Assembly (NCBI GenBank): GCA_946999045.1
Contig: CAMQBR010000044.1
Location: 1-16,165, forward strand
DNA length: 16,165 nucleotides
Reading direction: 5' to 3'
Source: an uncultured Prevotella sp.
Lineage (GTDB): Bacteria > Bacteroidota > Bacteroidia > Bacteroidales > Bacteroidaceae
Part shown: positions 6,751 to 15,727 of the stretch, piece by piece
Layout of the letters: every line of letters starts with the position of its first letter
Position numbering within the stretch: the stretch's first letter is position 1
Program-made: the position numbers and the translations under genes
Notes under the pieces: generated by a model
What the model was told of the DNA's origin: nothing
Databases searched by the model: none
What the model saw: only the letters and a program-made list of their open reading frames with translations

Positions 6751-6914
6751 GTTATGTAAGCATCCAACATTAGCCGCCTTTGCTGGTTTTTCCTACTTCA
6801 CTCCCTTTGTGCGAAAAACATTTGTTTCGTTAAGTACAAACATAAGTTTTTCGCACAAAGGTAGTGAAGTAGGAAAAAACAGCAAAGGCGGCTAATGCTG
6901 GATGCTTACATAAC
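6751..6914. mobile_element. Long inverted repeat (69-base arms), MITE-like
   Basis: The left arm 6751-6819 and the right arm 6846-6914 are inverted copies of equal length with 66 of 69 positions complementary (differences at arm positions 17, 36 and 53) and no gaps. The 26-base centre (6820-6845) contains a further short stem, TTTGT with ACAAA. Arms begin GTTATGTAAGCATCC. There is no open reading frame. Size, near-perfect symmetry and lack of coding suggest a non-autonomous hairpin element. No clear target-site duplication was seen at the borders. In RNA it would form a very stable rod in either orientation. Confidence 0.75.
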
Positions 6915-6924
6915 AACATAAACT

Positions 6925-6968
6925 TTGCCAACCACAACAAATTAGCGACGAATTATGTTGGCAATTTT
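6925..6968 (+). terminator. Probable terminator of the antiporter-lolD-cvfB operon
   Basis: TTGCCAAC (6925-6932) pairs with GTTGGCAA (6957-6964), with an inner AATT/AATT pairing, and is followed on the plus strand by TTTTAT. The T-run is short, so the site is moderate. It is the first conventional terminator after cvfB and lies just past the long hairpin. Confidence 0.55.
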
Positions 6969-6970
6969 AT

Positions 6971-7014
6971 AAAAGCAAAAATCCTAACTCCTCAATATCA
7001 GGCAGTTAGGATTT
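6971..7014 (-). terminator. Terminator after tRNA-Leu (and possibly sprA)
   Basis: On the minus strand AAATCCTAACT (7004-7014) and AGTTAGGATTT (6979-6989) form a perfect 11-bp stem with a 14-base loop. A T-rich tail, TTTGCTTTTA, follows. It starts about 8 bases after the tRNA 3' end. Any readthrough from sprA through the tRNA would also end here. Confidence 0.85.
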
Positions 7015-7021
7015 CTCTGTG

Positions 7022-7103
7022 TGCGCCCGATAGGACTCGAACCTACACGTCGCAAAACACTAGATCCTAAGTCTAGCGCGTCTACCAATTTCGCCACGAG
7101 CGC
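7022..7103 (-). tRNA. tRNA-Leu (anticodon TAG)
   Basis: The minus strand gives a complete 82-base tRNA. The acceptor GCGCTCG pairs with CGGGCGC (one T-G pair). The D-arm carries the leucine-type loop AAATTGGTAGAC. The anticodon stem CTAGA/TCTAG encloses the loop CTTAGGA, which places TAG at the anticodon. A variable arm and the T-arm GTAGGTTCGAGTCCTAT follow. The discriminator is A, and CCA is not encoded. UAG reads CUA leucine codons. It lies between sprA and the convergent cvfB operon. Confidence 0.95.
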
Positions 7104-7114
7104 ATTGCTGTTTG

Positions 7115-7122
7115 CAAAGGTA
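7115..7122 (-). promoter_or_regulatory. Candidate -7 box of tRNA-Leu
   Basis: The minus strand reads TACCTTTG, identical to the -7 element before tRNA-Val, and ends 12 bases before the tRNA 5' end. No exact TTTG -33 element is seen about 20 bases further upstream. It gives the tRNA a transcription start of its own, separate from sprA. Confidence 0.6.
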
Positions 7123-7197
7123 AGTATTTATTCTGTAATAATGCTGTCGTTTTAGTAAAAATATCATGAGTGAATAAAAAAAACTTCACACAAACTG

Positions 7198-10100
7198 CTA
7201 TCTAGTCAAACTAAACTTTAGGCTCAAGCCAAAGTCGTGTGTAGTGGTAGGATAAGAACTGTTGGCAAGGAGGGGACGATTGGTTTGCTGTTCATAATAG
7301 AATGTCATGGTGATAAGACGAGACAAGGTGTAATCAGCAGAGAATTGGAACTTAAAGGCTGTGTTGCCGCTACTGGCTGCGCTGGTCATAGTAGCAATAT
7401 CACGGTTAATACTGGCTTGCTGACGACAACTGCAATCCAAACGGAGATTTAAGCCACGATTCATATTGCTGTTGTTACGAGAAGCATAATTATCTTGCTG
7501 TTGATTACCTTTTCTGTACGAATGATGTTTGCGATCACTCAAACGAACAAAGGGATTGAAATCATTAATGCGATAAGCCATACCTAATACCCAATCACGA
7601 CTGGTAGCTTCGTTGATTTGCATATTGGTGGTACTCAAACTCAACACACGCATTGAACGATATTCTAATTTTGCCGTAATGTCGTTGTAGAATGTTACAT
7701 CTATACCTAACAAAGGAGAAAAAGCTTCGTTTATACTTACCATAGAAACATTGTACATACTTTTAGGGATAGGATTTCCCGTAGTAGCATTGGTAATAAA
7801 GCCATGTCCGTGCATCACTTCCTGATAGGTACTAAAACTGCTGTATGAACCTATGGTAAAGAGACTTTTATACGAATGGTTAAGAGTTATACTCTTAAAA
7901 ACATCTCTGAACCAAGGCAATTTACCCAAACCGTTGTAATGAATATCCCAGTTAGGCAGCAAGCGAGTAAGTACAGGGAACAACTCTAAAGAGTGGCCAC
8001 CCATGCTGGTATAATTATCTATAAAAGCAGGAATCATGACATCTGCACAATATTTGTCTACCCCACCGTTGGCAGCATTGAAAGGTTGTCCAGCCAAAGG
8101 CGAGCCTTGTGGATAAAGAAAACCTTGGTATTGCGCCTCAACCCGACGGCGAAAGCCCTCTAACGAATTACAGAACGAAGTAAACGATTTGCTGTAAAAG
8201 CCATTGTCAGCACTGCCCATGCCCTCGAATGCACTGCGAAGCGAAATGGTTGTCATGGTAAAATTTCCATTCTCCGTAATAGGAGTACCCTCGTACATAT
8301 ATTGTACACTCTTGGCAGAAGTGTGTGTACGAGTAGCATTCAAATCTATTTTGAAGTTGTGTACAGGCTCTAAGGTTATGCGTAATTGCAAGTTTTCTGT
8401 ATGATTGGTAGTAGCTGGTGTAGCTATTGAGTCGGATACCATCAGCCACTGCTTGTCTCTGGCCCGCTCAATATACGAATCATCTATCATACCAAAAGCA
8501 AAATCAAGTCCAGGAGAGAGTGCACTTGCCATACGATGCTGCCCAAATGCATCTCCTGCCATAGGCATAAAACCTGGTAAAGCCATGGTGTAATCGTTGC
8601 GATAACTAATACCAACATTGCGTACTATCATCAACAACCGAGCTACTCCTTGTACTGTTTTGTACCAACCTTTATCCTTAAGTGGCTCTTTAGCTTGCAC
8701 CGTTATCTTTAAGTGCAAAGTTGAATCAACCTTATTTTGTATGCGAATGGCATTTTTGTCTATCTTCTTGTATTTTAAAGGATAAGTTTTACCGCTTTGT
8801 GTTTTAGCCGATACGATAATACGTTTGCTGTTTTTGCCATGATAAACCGTGAAAGTAGTATCAGGACGCAGCACTATTTCTTGTTGAAATCTATTTTTTT
8901 TCTTCTTCAATAATTTTTCTTCAGTATTATCCTGCTTATTACATTTGTTTTTCATATTATGTTTCGAGCCACGTGTCCAGCTGGGTTCTTTGTAAAATTT
9001 TTCGTTGGCAGCTTTAAGGAAAGGTATGTGATTATACAAACGTTGCAAATCAAAATTTCCGTTAACACTGAGCTGTCTGTTGGTAGACACAGTATTACCC
9101 AAAGAGGTGCCGTCTTCCAACTTGGTGCCACGAACCCACGTATAACGTGATGAATAGTTGGCATCAGTACGCACCCAATCGAAAATAGGAATGAGATTGA
9201 GTGGTAATTGATATGACATAGAGAACTGCTGCTGATAATCTAACGGCGTACCCAAATGGCGAATGCTAGTTAATACCGAATCTTTCCAAGCAGAATAATG
9301 GTCGGCATACAATTCTTTATTAACTGGTGTGTAAGGCTCTTCTATCTCTGCATGCGTAGCACTCTGAAAGTTTAAGTGGAGATTTCGGGTTACATCCCAA
9401 CGCAAATTAAAATCTCTGTTCCACAAAAATTGTTCACTAAAGGTAAGCGGCAACGGCTGTCCACCTAAATTTTGCATATCTCTTTCTTGCAATTCGTAAT
9501 AGCTTCGATTGATATCCGAATTAAATGCAATGGTTTGTGGAAGCCAGTTTAATCCAAACCTTCGCAAGATATTGAGCCACTTACCTTTTAATCTTTTAAA
9601 TGGTTCAAACGTTTTATACACTGGACTCCAGTTGTACGACATGCTTCCATTCCACACATCCTCCTTTTCGTACACGGTAGTCTTGCCCGATGTTTGTCGG
9701 TGAGAATGACTATAAGAGAAAGAGAAGTTAGCAGGATCGTAAGGCATAGGATGTCGCTTGGTCTGTATGCCTACACGAATATTAGACAACGAGAAATTGG
9801 TATTTGTCGTCTTGGTAACTGCAATGCTCTCAATAGAATCGTATTCGGGTTTGTTCTCAGCTGCTTCCAGTGCATCTTTTAAGCACATATCCGTATCAAG
9901 CGGATTGTACTTTGGACTCACCTCTTCTTTTTGAATGCTGTAATACAATGGTGCACTCACCTTGGCTTTCTCTGGAAAAAACTTGCCTAACTCTATATTA
10001 GCCGTAACACTGTAGTTCTTGAATTTATCTTTAGCACGTTGTTCAACACCCTCTTCTAGTCCGCCAAAACCTTCAGTGGTATAACGTCCTTGCACATTAA

Positions 10101-13100
10101 GTGATCCGAGGTCGGACATTTGTACATTTAAGTTGCCTTGCGCAGCCCATCCGCCATTGCTATTATATTCTAACAAACGCATTTCGTTAACCCAAACCTC
10201 ACCTGACTTCACGTTATCCGACTTGTTTCTGACACCTATCATCATAGTTTTAACTTCACCAAGAGTAGGATTCCCCATGATGCTTATTTTGTTGTTAGGC
10301 TTGTGCTCATCGTAAGCAGAATAAACTCTATTGTAAGATGCTTCTCCCATAGCCTTGGCTTTATTGCGTTGCTTCTTCAAATGAGTGAAGACATCCAATG
10401 CTATATCCAACATATTTTCTTCGGGCCAAACCTTTTTTACAGCCAATAAAGAATAACGGTCGTATTTACCTGGAGAAGTTAGCTTCAATGGAATTTCATA
10501 TTCGTAGTAATTGTTTTTATAATCACTGCCTAATCTTATGAATATAAATAACTGATTATCCTGCAACTGGGTATTATTATGCTCGTTGGCATTAGCATGT
10601 ACAAATAACTGCATACGCTTGTACTGTCGCAAATCAACAGATGTATTTTTATAAACAGCCTTTGATTCTCCAGAACCTAAGTTATCTACAACCATATCCA
10701 AAGCTTGCTCGTTAGCCTCAACTAACTGACTTTGAGTTGGGTCTTGTGCACGAACAATACCTGGTGGCAATACGTAGTTAACAGGAGTTTTGTCATTATT
10801 TTCTTCAATATTGACGCTGCTTACAGATAAGACTCCAAAGTGTTGGGTACTCTTCTCATCTAATTGTTGTTGATAGATTCTCCAATCGCCTCGCACAAGG
10901 TCTAAGCTGCCAAAACGCAATACAATAGGTTTTTCAAATCCAGTTAAGAACATACGCATAAAGCGGATACTGGTAAAATCAGAGATAGAGCCAATACGTT
11001 TTTCGTATTCTCTGACAGGTATTCTAAACAAATACCATGTAACATGATCTTTCTTGTTGTTACGCAATGGTACATATGCTTCACGCTTGTCGATAATGTA
11101 GTTGCGCCCAATTACCAAGTCTTCTGGGCGAATTGACACATGATACTGGTAATATTTCTCGTATTCGTTCAGTGTATAATCCTGGTTAATATCCTCTACA
11201 TCGGGTGTTGACTTGTATGAGGTATCATAACTTTCGGTACGGCTCTCGGTATCGGGCGAGTTACCTTGTGGATTATTAATGTACTTGTATCGTTGCAAGA
11301 TAGAAGCCTTCATCTCATCGTAATCACGCCCTCTAAAGTAATGGTAATCATCATTTGCCACATCCTTTAAGATAGCAGCAAACACAGCAGGATTAACTTT
11401 GCCCTGTATCTGTTTAAGAAAATCTTGATAGGCCGCAAAGTTCTTTTCTTCTTCATCGGTTAAACCGTTAAAGCCTAAATCTTGTAAAGACCGTGCATCC
11501 TTGCCAGTAGCAAATGAATAGGTAACAGTAGGCTGCACAGGTATTTTTCCCCATTGGGTAATAATATAGTTTTTAGAACCATCTACTGGCAAACCACTCT
11601 CGTAAAACTTCTTGCCATCGTGTAAAACATCTTCGCTTATCTCGCCCAAATTGATATAAAAATCGCCCCCATATTGCTGAGCAGTCCCTTTGCGATGGGT
11701 ATAAATAAAAGGATCAAGCATCCAAAACTCTATGTATTCTATGTTGGAAGCCTCAAAATCACTATAATCTAATCGGCGCATCATACCCCCCCACTTTTCT
11801 CGGGGATTGTTAAGAAAGCCATTAGTTGTTAAGTCTGGATTAAAATTATAGGGCCCCCTCTCTGAAGGATAGTAGGCAAGATTAAGAATTGGTAGCGTTG
11901 CCGTAGTTCCCATATAACTGCTTTGATCGCGATTAGGGTACAGCTCATTTACATAAACCTCTCTCACATAGTGGTTTGACAGCTGTTCCAAATCACTTTT
12001 GATATGTGAAGGTGTGTACGAACTGCTACGACGTGTAAACAAAGGGTCAATGGTATACCATGCCAACAGCGAACGATTAAAGCCACTGCGCAAAGTAGTC
12101 TTATCGCTATGTTCGGGGAACATAGATGGCACACTCGATATAATCCATGAGGTAGGAGTAGAAACATCCAATTTGGTTGTAGTGTTTTCAAAGTCATCAA
12201 GATAAGAAGCATTGTCTTGTGTTCCATGACTTTGCCCAGCTATCAAGTGGGCAAACTCGGCATTTAGTGATATTTGTGAGGGTAGGGTAAGGTGTAAAAA
12301 AGGTATCTTATCCAATACATTGGTGAGCCACTGACTTTCTTTTTTCCAGTTAAGATTAACACCCCACAAAGTATTATTAAGAGGTTCAGTTCCCAGGTTT
12401 ACCTTATTGGTAAGTGCTTGCTCGCCCAAATGTTGAAAAGTACCACTTAACAGAAAGTCTTTACTAAAGTCATACTCCCAGTTAAGTCCAAACATAGTTT
12501 TGCGTTGTTGTGCGAAATCGGTATTGCTCTCCAACGAAACATTGACATTGGTACCTGCATCAATAATACTTTGGTTAAGAATGGTAACTTCTCCTGCGGC
12601 ATAATCAACCGAATAATCCGCATTTTCTGTAAGTCTTACACCGCCAGCTGTAACCACTACCGATCCCTGCGGAACATTATAAGCACCTAAAGAAATAACA
12701 TTCGCTGCTGAACCTCGGTACTGTCCAGTCAAGATATATTTATTTTTCTCGGCTATTTGTTTGGCTACAGTCTTGGTAGAATCGTACAATTCGGTAAAGG
12801 CATAACTACGAGCTTTGGTGGCATCTACGCCTTTACTGATTAAATATTGATAAATATATGAGCCAAAAGGTTCTACCTTTGGAAAGAATATTCTACCATC
12901 GCTTACGGTATATCCTTCAACAAAGTCAAAATAGCCATTGCTATGTATTTTATTATTGTTATCTAAGCGGTCGGCTCCTAACAATCTTATAATGGGCAGA
13001 CTCTTAACTTGTTGCTCTGGAATATAATTGAGATAAACACCCGCTGTATCACTTTGATACTTTACATCCAAACGGAACTTTTCTCGCTCAACCGAATTAG

Positions 13101-14742
13101 CCAGTTCGTATACGTTCTTCATCATTAAGTTCCAGTTGCCTTGTCGTGGGTTGTTACTGGTATTCTTCAATGATTTTACAAACAAAACAGAATGCGCATC
13201 GGTAATATCACTGGCAAACTCGCCCACTTGATAAGTAGTCCCACCATAGGTATATTCGTAAGCCACCGCCAACACTTGGTCGGATTGCAAACTGGTTCTT
13301 AACGACACGTAGCCTAAAGCTGTGTTTACCTTGTATTCAGACGGATTTAACAAGCGGGCGTGTTCCAGCTTTTCGTAATCTACACCACCTACCAATCCTG
13401 CCCCATCTAATACCGATGTAGCGTCGTCAATGTTGCGTATATGGCCAAAATCTTGTACTAGTTGATTGTATTCTGTATTGGCTTGGTTAGACGGAACAGG
13501 CTGCCCTGTAGTGTTCCATGTTTTGTTAGATACGTGCTTGTTTTCTCCCAAATCGGTTAAAGCCACAATATTACGTGTATTGTTGGTAACACCCGAATTG
13601 TTAGTTACCCATATTTCTATACGGTTAATCTTGATACTCGATACTATGTTGGGCAACGTTTGCATGCACGCATCATACTGACTGCGAAAGTATTGTGAAA
13701 GGAAAAAGTGGCGGTTCTCTTCATAATTGGCAACATTAATCTCGAAAGGAGTAAACTGTTTGCCTCCCTTAGATGATACACTTTTGTCTGATGACTTTTT
13801 TTGTGATGCAACCAGCTGTAATTTTAACTTACCAAACTGCATATCGGTACGCAAACCAAACAACGAACTGGCACCTTTTATCAACGAAGAATTGGAGGGG
13901 AACGATACATTACCTGCTTCTACCAACTTGATAATTTCATCTTCCTTGCCATCGTACTTCAACTTCATGTTTTGCGTATCAAAGTCGAATGTGGCATCTG
14001 TGTTATAGTTAAGGTTCATATTAACCTTATCGCCTACCCTACCATTGACGTTAAGATTTATCTTTTCGTCAAAGTCCATTGTTGTCATCTTTCTATTACG
14101 AATAGGCAACGAGGGGTTATCTATCTTCTTAATCGTACCACCAAACTTTAGTTCAGCTGTTCCTTGGGTACGAATACGAACACCTCCTGGACCGAAAATC
14201 TTTTCGGCTGGTCCTAAGTCAAAGTGCATATCAGTAAAATCGAACTTTTCTTTTCCCCTGTTCGTTGCCATTTCTTCGTTTTTAGAGCGAAAGAATTTGT
14301 TAAGCATTTGCTTCTCGCTCCATGCCTTGTATTCTTCTGGCGTCATCATAATAGGGGCAGCTATCCACTGATCACCCAACTTAGAACCAAAGATATAGCG
14401 GTTAAGGGTATCGTTGTAAACAACCTTTTGCTCAATATTCTGTGGACGCTTGAGGTCTAACGGACTTTGATATAAATCGTCGAACGTAATAGGTACCGTT
14501 GGTTGTATCTTCCAACGAGTATGCAATAGCGAATCGGCTATCATATCTTCGTCTTCAATATCAGGTTGTGCCTTCACCTTGGTTTTTGCGTTTCCTTTTC
14601 GCTTTGGCTTTTGTTTGCTACCTTTTTGTGTAGATTGTCTGATTCTGTTATCTTGCCAATAAGGCATATCAAAGGCGTAACTCGCCATACATACAACGAG
14701 TAAAATTAAAAATAAACTATATAGCCGCTTGATATGCAACAT
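7198..14742 (-). CDS. sprA: SprA/Sov, outer-membrane translocon of the type 9 secretion system
   Basis: This is the giant outer-membrane beta-barrel that forms the protein-conducting channel of the T9SS (SprA in Flavobacterium, Sov in Porphyromonas). The product is 2514 residues, similar to the family (about 2400-2500). A Sec signal peptide covers about residues 1-24 (MLHIKRL, hydrophobic core, ending ASYA). The SprA hallmark GPAEKIFGPGGVRIRTQG is at 177-194, followed by beta-strand-rich sequence throughout. The chain ends in a barrel-type strand, LSLKFSLTR. I take ATG at 14742 as the start; a TTG four codons earlier (14754) is in frame but less likely. A lysine-rich stretch near residues 1925-1950 (with KKKK) is presumably a loop. 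It lies downstream of ruvA, an adjacency I recall in other Bacteroidetes. No frameshift is seen. Confidence 0.95.
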   Translation of the reverse strand: MLHIKRLYSLFLILLVVCMASYAFDMPYWQDNRIRQSTQKGSKQKPKRKGNAKTKVKAQPDIEDEDMIADSLLHTRWKIQPTVPITFDDLYQSPLDLKRPQNIEQKVVYNDTLNRYIFGSKLGDQWIAAPIMMTPEEYKAWSEKQMLNKFFRSKNEEMATNRGKEKFDFTDMHFDLGPAEKIFGPGGVRIRTQGTAELKFGGTIKKIDNPSLPIRNRKMTTMDFDEKINLNVNGRVGDKVNMNLNYNTDATFDFDTQNMKLKYDGKEDEIIKLVEAGNVSFPSNSSLIKGASSLFGLRTDMQFGKLKLQLVASQKKSSDKSVSSKGGKQFTPFEINVANYEENRHFFLSQYFRSQYDACMQTLPNIVSSIKINRIEIWVTNNSGVTNNTRNIVALTDLGENKHVSNKTWNTTGQPVPSNQANTEYNQLVQDFGHIRNIDDATSVLDGAGLVGGVDYEKLEHARLLNPSEYKVNTALGYVSLRTSLQSDQVLAVAYEYTYGGTTYQVGEFASDITDAHSVLFVKSLKNTSNNPRQGNWNLMMKNVYELANSVEREKFRLDVKYQSDTAGVYLNYIPEQQVKSLPIIRLLGADRLDNNNKIHSNGYFDFVEGYTVSDGRIFFPKVEPFGSYIYQYLISKGVDATKARSYAFTELYDSTKTVAKQIAEKNKYILTGQYRGSAANVISLGAYNVPQGSVVVTAGGVRLTENADYSVDYAAGEVTILNQSIIDAGTNVNVSLESNTDFAQQRKTMFGLNWEYDFSKDFLLSGTFQHLGEQALTNKVNLGTEPLNNTLWGVNLNWKKESQWLTNVLDKIPFLHLTLPSQISLNAEFAHLIAGQSHGTQDNASYLDDFENTTTKLDVSTPTSWIISSVPSMFPEHSDKTTLRSGFNRSLLAWYTIDPLFTRRSSSYTPSHIKSDLEQLSNHYVREVYVNELYPNRDQSSYMGTTATLPILNLAYYPSERGPYNFNPDLTTNGFLNNPREKWGGMMRRLDYSDFEASNIEYIEFWMLDPFIYTHRKGTAQQYGGDFYINLGEISEDVLHDGKKFYESGLPVDGSKNYIITQWGKIPVQPTVTYSFATGKDARSLQDLGFNGLTDEEEKNFAAYQDFLKQIQGKVNPAVFAAILKDVANDDYHYFRGRDYDEMKASILQRYKYINNPQGNSPDTESRTESYDTSYKSTPDVEDINQDYTLNEYEKYYQYHVSIRPEDLVIGRNYIIDKREAYVPLRNNKKDHVTWYLFRIPVREYEKRIGSISDFTSIRFMRMFLTGFEKPIVLRFGSLDLVRGDWRIYQQQLDEKSTQHFGVLSVSSVNIEENNDKTPVNYVLPPGIVRAQDPTQSQLVEANEQALDMVVDNLGSGESKAVYKNTSVDLRQYKRMQLFVHANANEHNNTQLQDNQLFIFIRLGSDYKNNYYEYEIPLKLTSPGKYDRYSLLAVKKVWPEENMLDIALDVFTHLKKQRNKAKAMGEASYNRVYSAYDEHKPNNKISIMGNPTLGEVKTMMIGVRNKSDNVKSGEVWVNEMRLLEYNSNGGWAAQGNLNVQMSDLGSLNVQGRYTTEGFGGLEEGVEQRAKDKFKNYSVTANIELGKFFPEKAKVSAPLYYSIQKEEVSPKYNPLDTDMCLKDALEAAENKPEYDSIESIAVTKTTNTNFSLSNIRVGIQTKRHPMPYDPANFSFSYSHSHRQTSGKTTVYEKEDVWNGSMSYNWSPVYKTFEPFKRLKGKWLNILRRFGLNWLPQTIAFNSDINRSYYELQERDMQNLGGQPLPLTFSEQFLWNRDFNLRWDVTRNLHLNFQSATHAEIEEPYTPVNKELYADHYSAWKDSVLTSIRHLGTPLDYQQQFSMSYQLPLNLIPIFDWVRTDANYSSRYTWVRGTKLEDGTSLGNTVSTNRQLSVNGNFDLQRLYNHIPFLKAANEKFYKEPSWTRGSKHNMKNKCNKQDNTEEKLLKKKKNRFQQEIVLRPDTTFTVYHGKNSKRIIVSAKTQSGKTYPLKYKKIDKNAIRIQNKVDSTLHLKITVQAKEPLKDKGWYKTVQGVARLLMIVRNVGISYRNDYTMALPGFMPMAGDAFGQHRMASALSPGLDFAFGMIDDSYIERARDKQWLMVSDSIATPATTNHTENLQLRITLEPVHNFKIDLNATRTHTSAKSVQYMYEGTPITENGNFTMTTISLRSAFEGMGSADNGFYSKSFTSFCNSLEGFRRRVEAQYQGFLYPQGSPLAGQPFNAANGGVDKYCADVMIPAFIDNYTSMGGHSLELFPVLTRLLPNWDIHYNGLGKLPWFRDVFKSITLNHSYKSLFTIGSYSSFSTYQEVMHGHGFITNATTGNPIPKSMYNVSMVSINEAFSPLLGIDVTFYNDITAKLEYRSMRVLSLSTTNMQINEATSRDWVLGMAYRINDFNPFVRLSDRKHHSYRKGNQQQDNYASRNNSNMNRGLNLRLDCSCRQQASINRDIATMTSAASSGNTAFKFQFSADYTLSRLITMTFYYEQQTNRPLLANSSYPTTTHDFGLSLKFSLTR

Positions 14743-14858
14743 TGAAAGAGACAATATGATAATTAAATAACTCTATGATGAGGAGTTAAAGGTGATGATT
14801 TCTTATTTTTACTCAAGATGCTTATTTAGAAAGAGCATAAGATAATGGTGCTGAGAGC

Positions 14859-14952
14859 AAGCCCTGAAAGGGAAAATATTATAGCGTAGAGACTCTCCCT
14901 GTGTAATTGTCAATACTCAATTGTGAAACCATTACCCCTGTAAGGAGTTCAT
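14859..14952. repeat. Degenerate CCCTG-AAGGG type intergenic repeat
   Basis: The stretch contains AAGCCCTGAAAGGG (14859-14872), then ATAGCGTAG (14881-14889), CTCCCTGTG (14895-14903) and ACCCCTGTAAGGAG (14934-14947). The order of these blocks resembles an intergenic repeat I recall from Bacteroidetes genomes, in which CCCTGAAAGGGC is followed by ATAGCGTAGGG. Here the blocks have decayed. Function is unknown. Confidence 0.4.
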
Positions 14953-14963
14953 AATTATAGTAG

Positions 14964-15030
14964 GGTGGTTCTATAAATTACCACCTTATATTTAATGAGT
15001 TAAATTTATGAAATACGTTTTGTTATTTTT
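14964..15030 (+). repeat. Dispersed AT-rich repeat, copy C
   Basis: It begins GGTGGTTCTATAAATTACC and ends with the 16-base block AAATACGTTTTGTTAT (15011-15026), which is identical in copy D. By eye about 53 of 64 aligned positions agree with copy D, with one 2-base gap. The start is also shared with copies A and B. Its first 22 bases can fold (GGTGGT with ACCACC). Confidence 0.7.
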
Positions 15031-15080
15031 TTGCTCAAAATAATTCCTATATTATAATTCTCCCATAACTCTTAATCCTT

Positions 15081-15695
15081 CTATTTTATCTGCGACAAAG
15101 CCAACTTTATAACTTGCTCAACAGGCAAAGAAGGCTGCTCTTTCAAAATACTTTCAACCACCTTAGCACTGGGAGCAGGAGAAAAACCGAGCATGGTTAA
15201 TGCACTAACAGCCTCATTGCGTATATCCATATTCACAGCTGTTGATGGCTCATCGCTTACATGGAACTCTGAAGCAATACCGCTACTTACTATCTTATCA
15301 CTCAAATCAACGATAATACGCTGAGCCGTTTTTAGTCCGATACCCTTTACTCCCTTGAGTTGTTTCTCGTCATTATTAGCAATAACATTACAGAGTTCGG
15401 CAGGCGACATGGCAGATAGTATCATTCGAGCCGTATTAGCACCAACGCCCGATACCGTAATTAGCATTCTGTAAAGGTTACGTTCTTGCTTAGAAACAAA
15501 TCCATAGAGCGTATAACTATCATCTCTGCCACCCGTTACCAAAATTTCGTGTACATATAATTTAGCTTCTTTTTTACCTTGAATGGCACTATATGTATTC
15601 AGCGAAATATTCAAGCTGTATCCTATTCCAGTCACATCTATCACCGCTTGTGCAGGAGTTAGCTCAGCAATTTCACCCTTTATATATTCTATCAT
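15081..15695 (-). CDS. ruvA: Holliday junction branch migration protein RuvA
   Basis: RuvA binds four-way DNA junctions as a tetramer and loads the RuvB motor for branch migration in recombinational repair. Its 204 residues are the normal length. The N-terminal OB fold starts MIEYIKGEIAEL. Two helix-hairpin-helix motifs are visible, VSGVGANTA at 81-89 and KGVKGIGLKTA at 114-124. The C-terminal RuvB-contacting domain is at about 157-204 (NEAVSALTMLGF). The start is supported by the invariant short N-terminus. ruvB and ruvC are not in the window. It is on the same strand as sprA, 338 bases upstream of it, and lies between direct copies C and D of the dispersed repeat. Its promoter is unclear. 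Confidence 0.96.
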   Translation of the reverse strand: MIEYIKGEIAELTPAQAVIDVTGIGYSLNISLNTYSAIQGKKEAKLYVHEILVTGGRDDSYTLYGFVSKQERNLYRMLITVSGVGANTARMILSAMSPAELCNVIANNDEKQLKGVKGIGLKTAQRIIVDLSDKIVSSGIASEFHVSDEPSTAVNMDIRNEAVSALTMLGFSPAPSAKVVESILKEQPSLPVEQVIKLALSQIK

Positions 15696-15727
15696 ACGTT
15701 TTTGATTAATCTTAATATATTATGTAT

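Larger units (their letters stand above)
6712..7021. other. 310-base spacer between cvfB and tRNA-Leu
   Basis: No gene was found. The spacer is filled by the hairpin element with 69-base arms (6751-6914) and two terminators (6925-6968 for the rightward operon, 6971-7014 for leftward transcription). It is the meeting point of converging transcription. Confidence 0.8.
14743..15080. other. 338-base spacer between ruvA and sprA
   Basis: No gene was found. It holds a degenerate CCCTG-type repeat (14859-14952) and dispersed repeat copy C (14964-15030). No convincing TAnnTTTG promoter for sprA was seen on the minus strand, so sprA may be read from ruvA or from a promoter that does not match the consensus. 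Confidence 0.6.

Noticed and set aside
6751..6914. Simple bidirectional terminator
   Set aside because: The arms are far longer than needed, no T-run borders the stem, and conventional terminators for both directions lie immediately to the right.
13727..14371. Two plus-strand open frames (93 and 108 codons) opposite sprA
   Set aside because: They are fully antisense to well-conserved SprA coding sequence, resemble no known protein and lack promoters; they are chance frames within a long gene.
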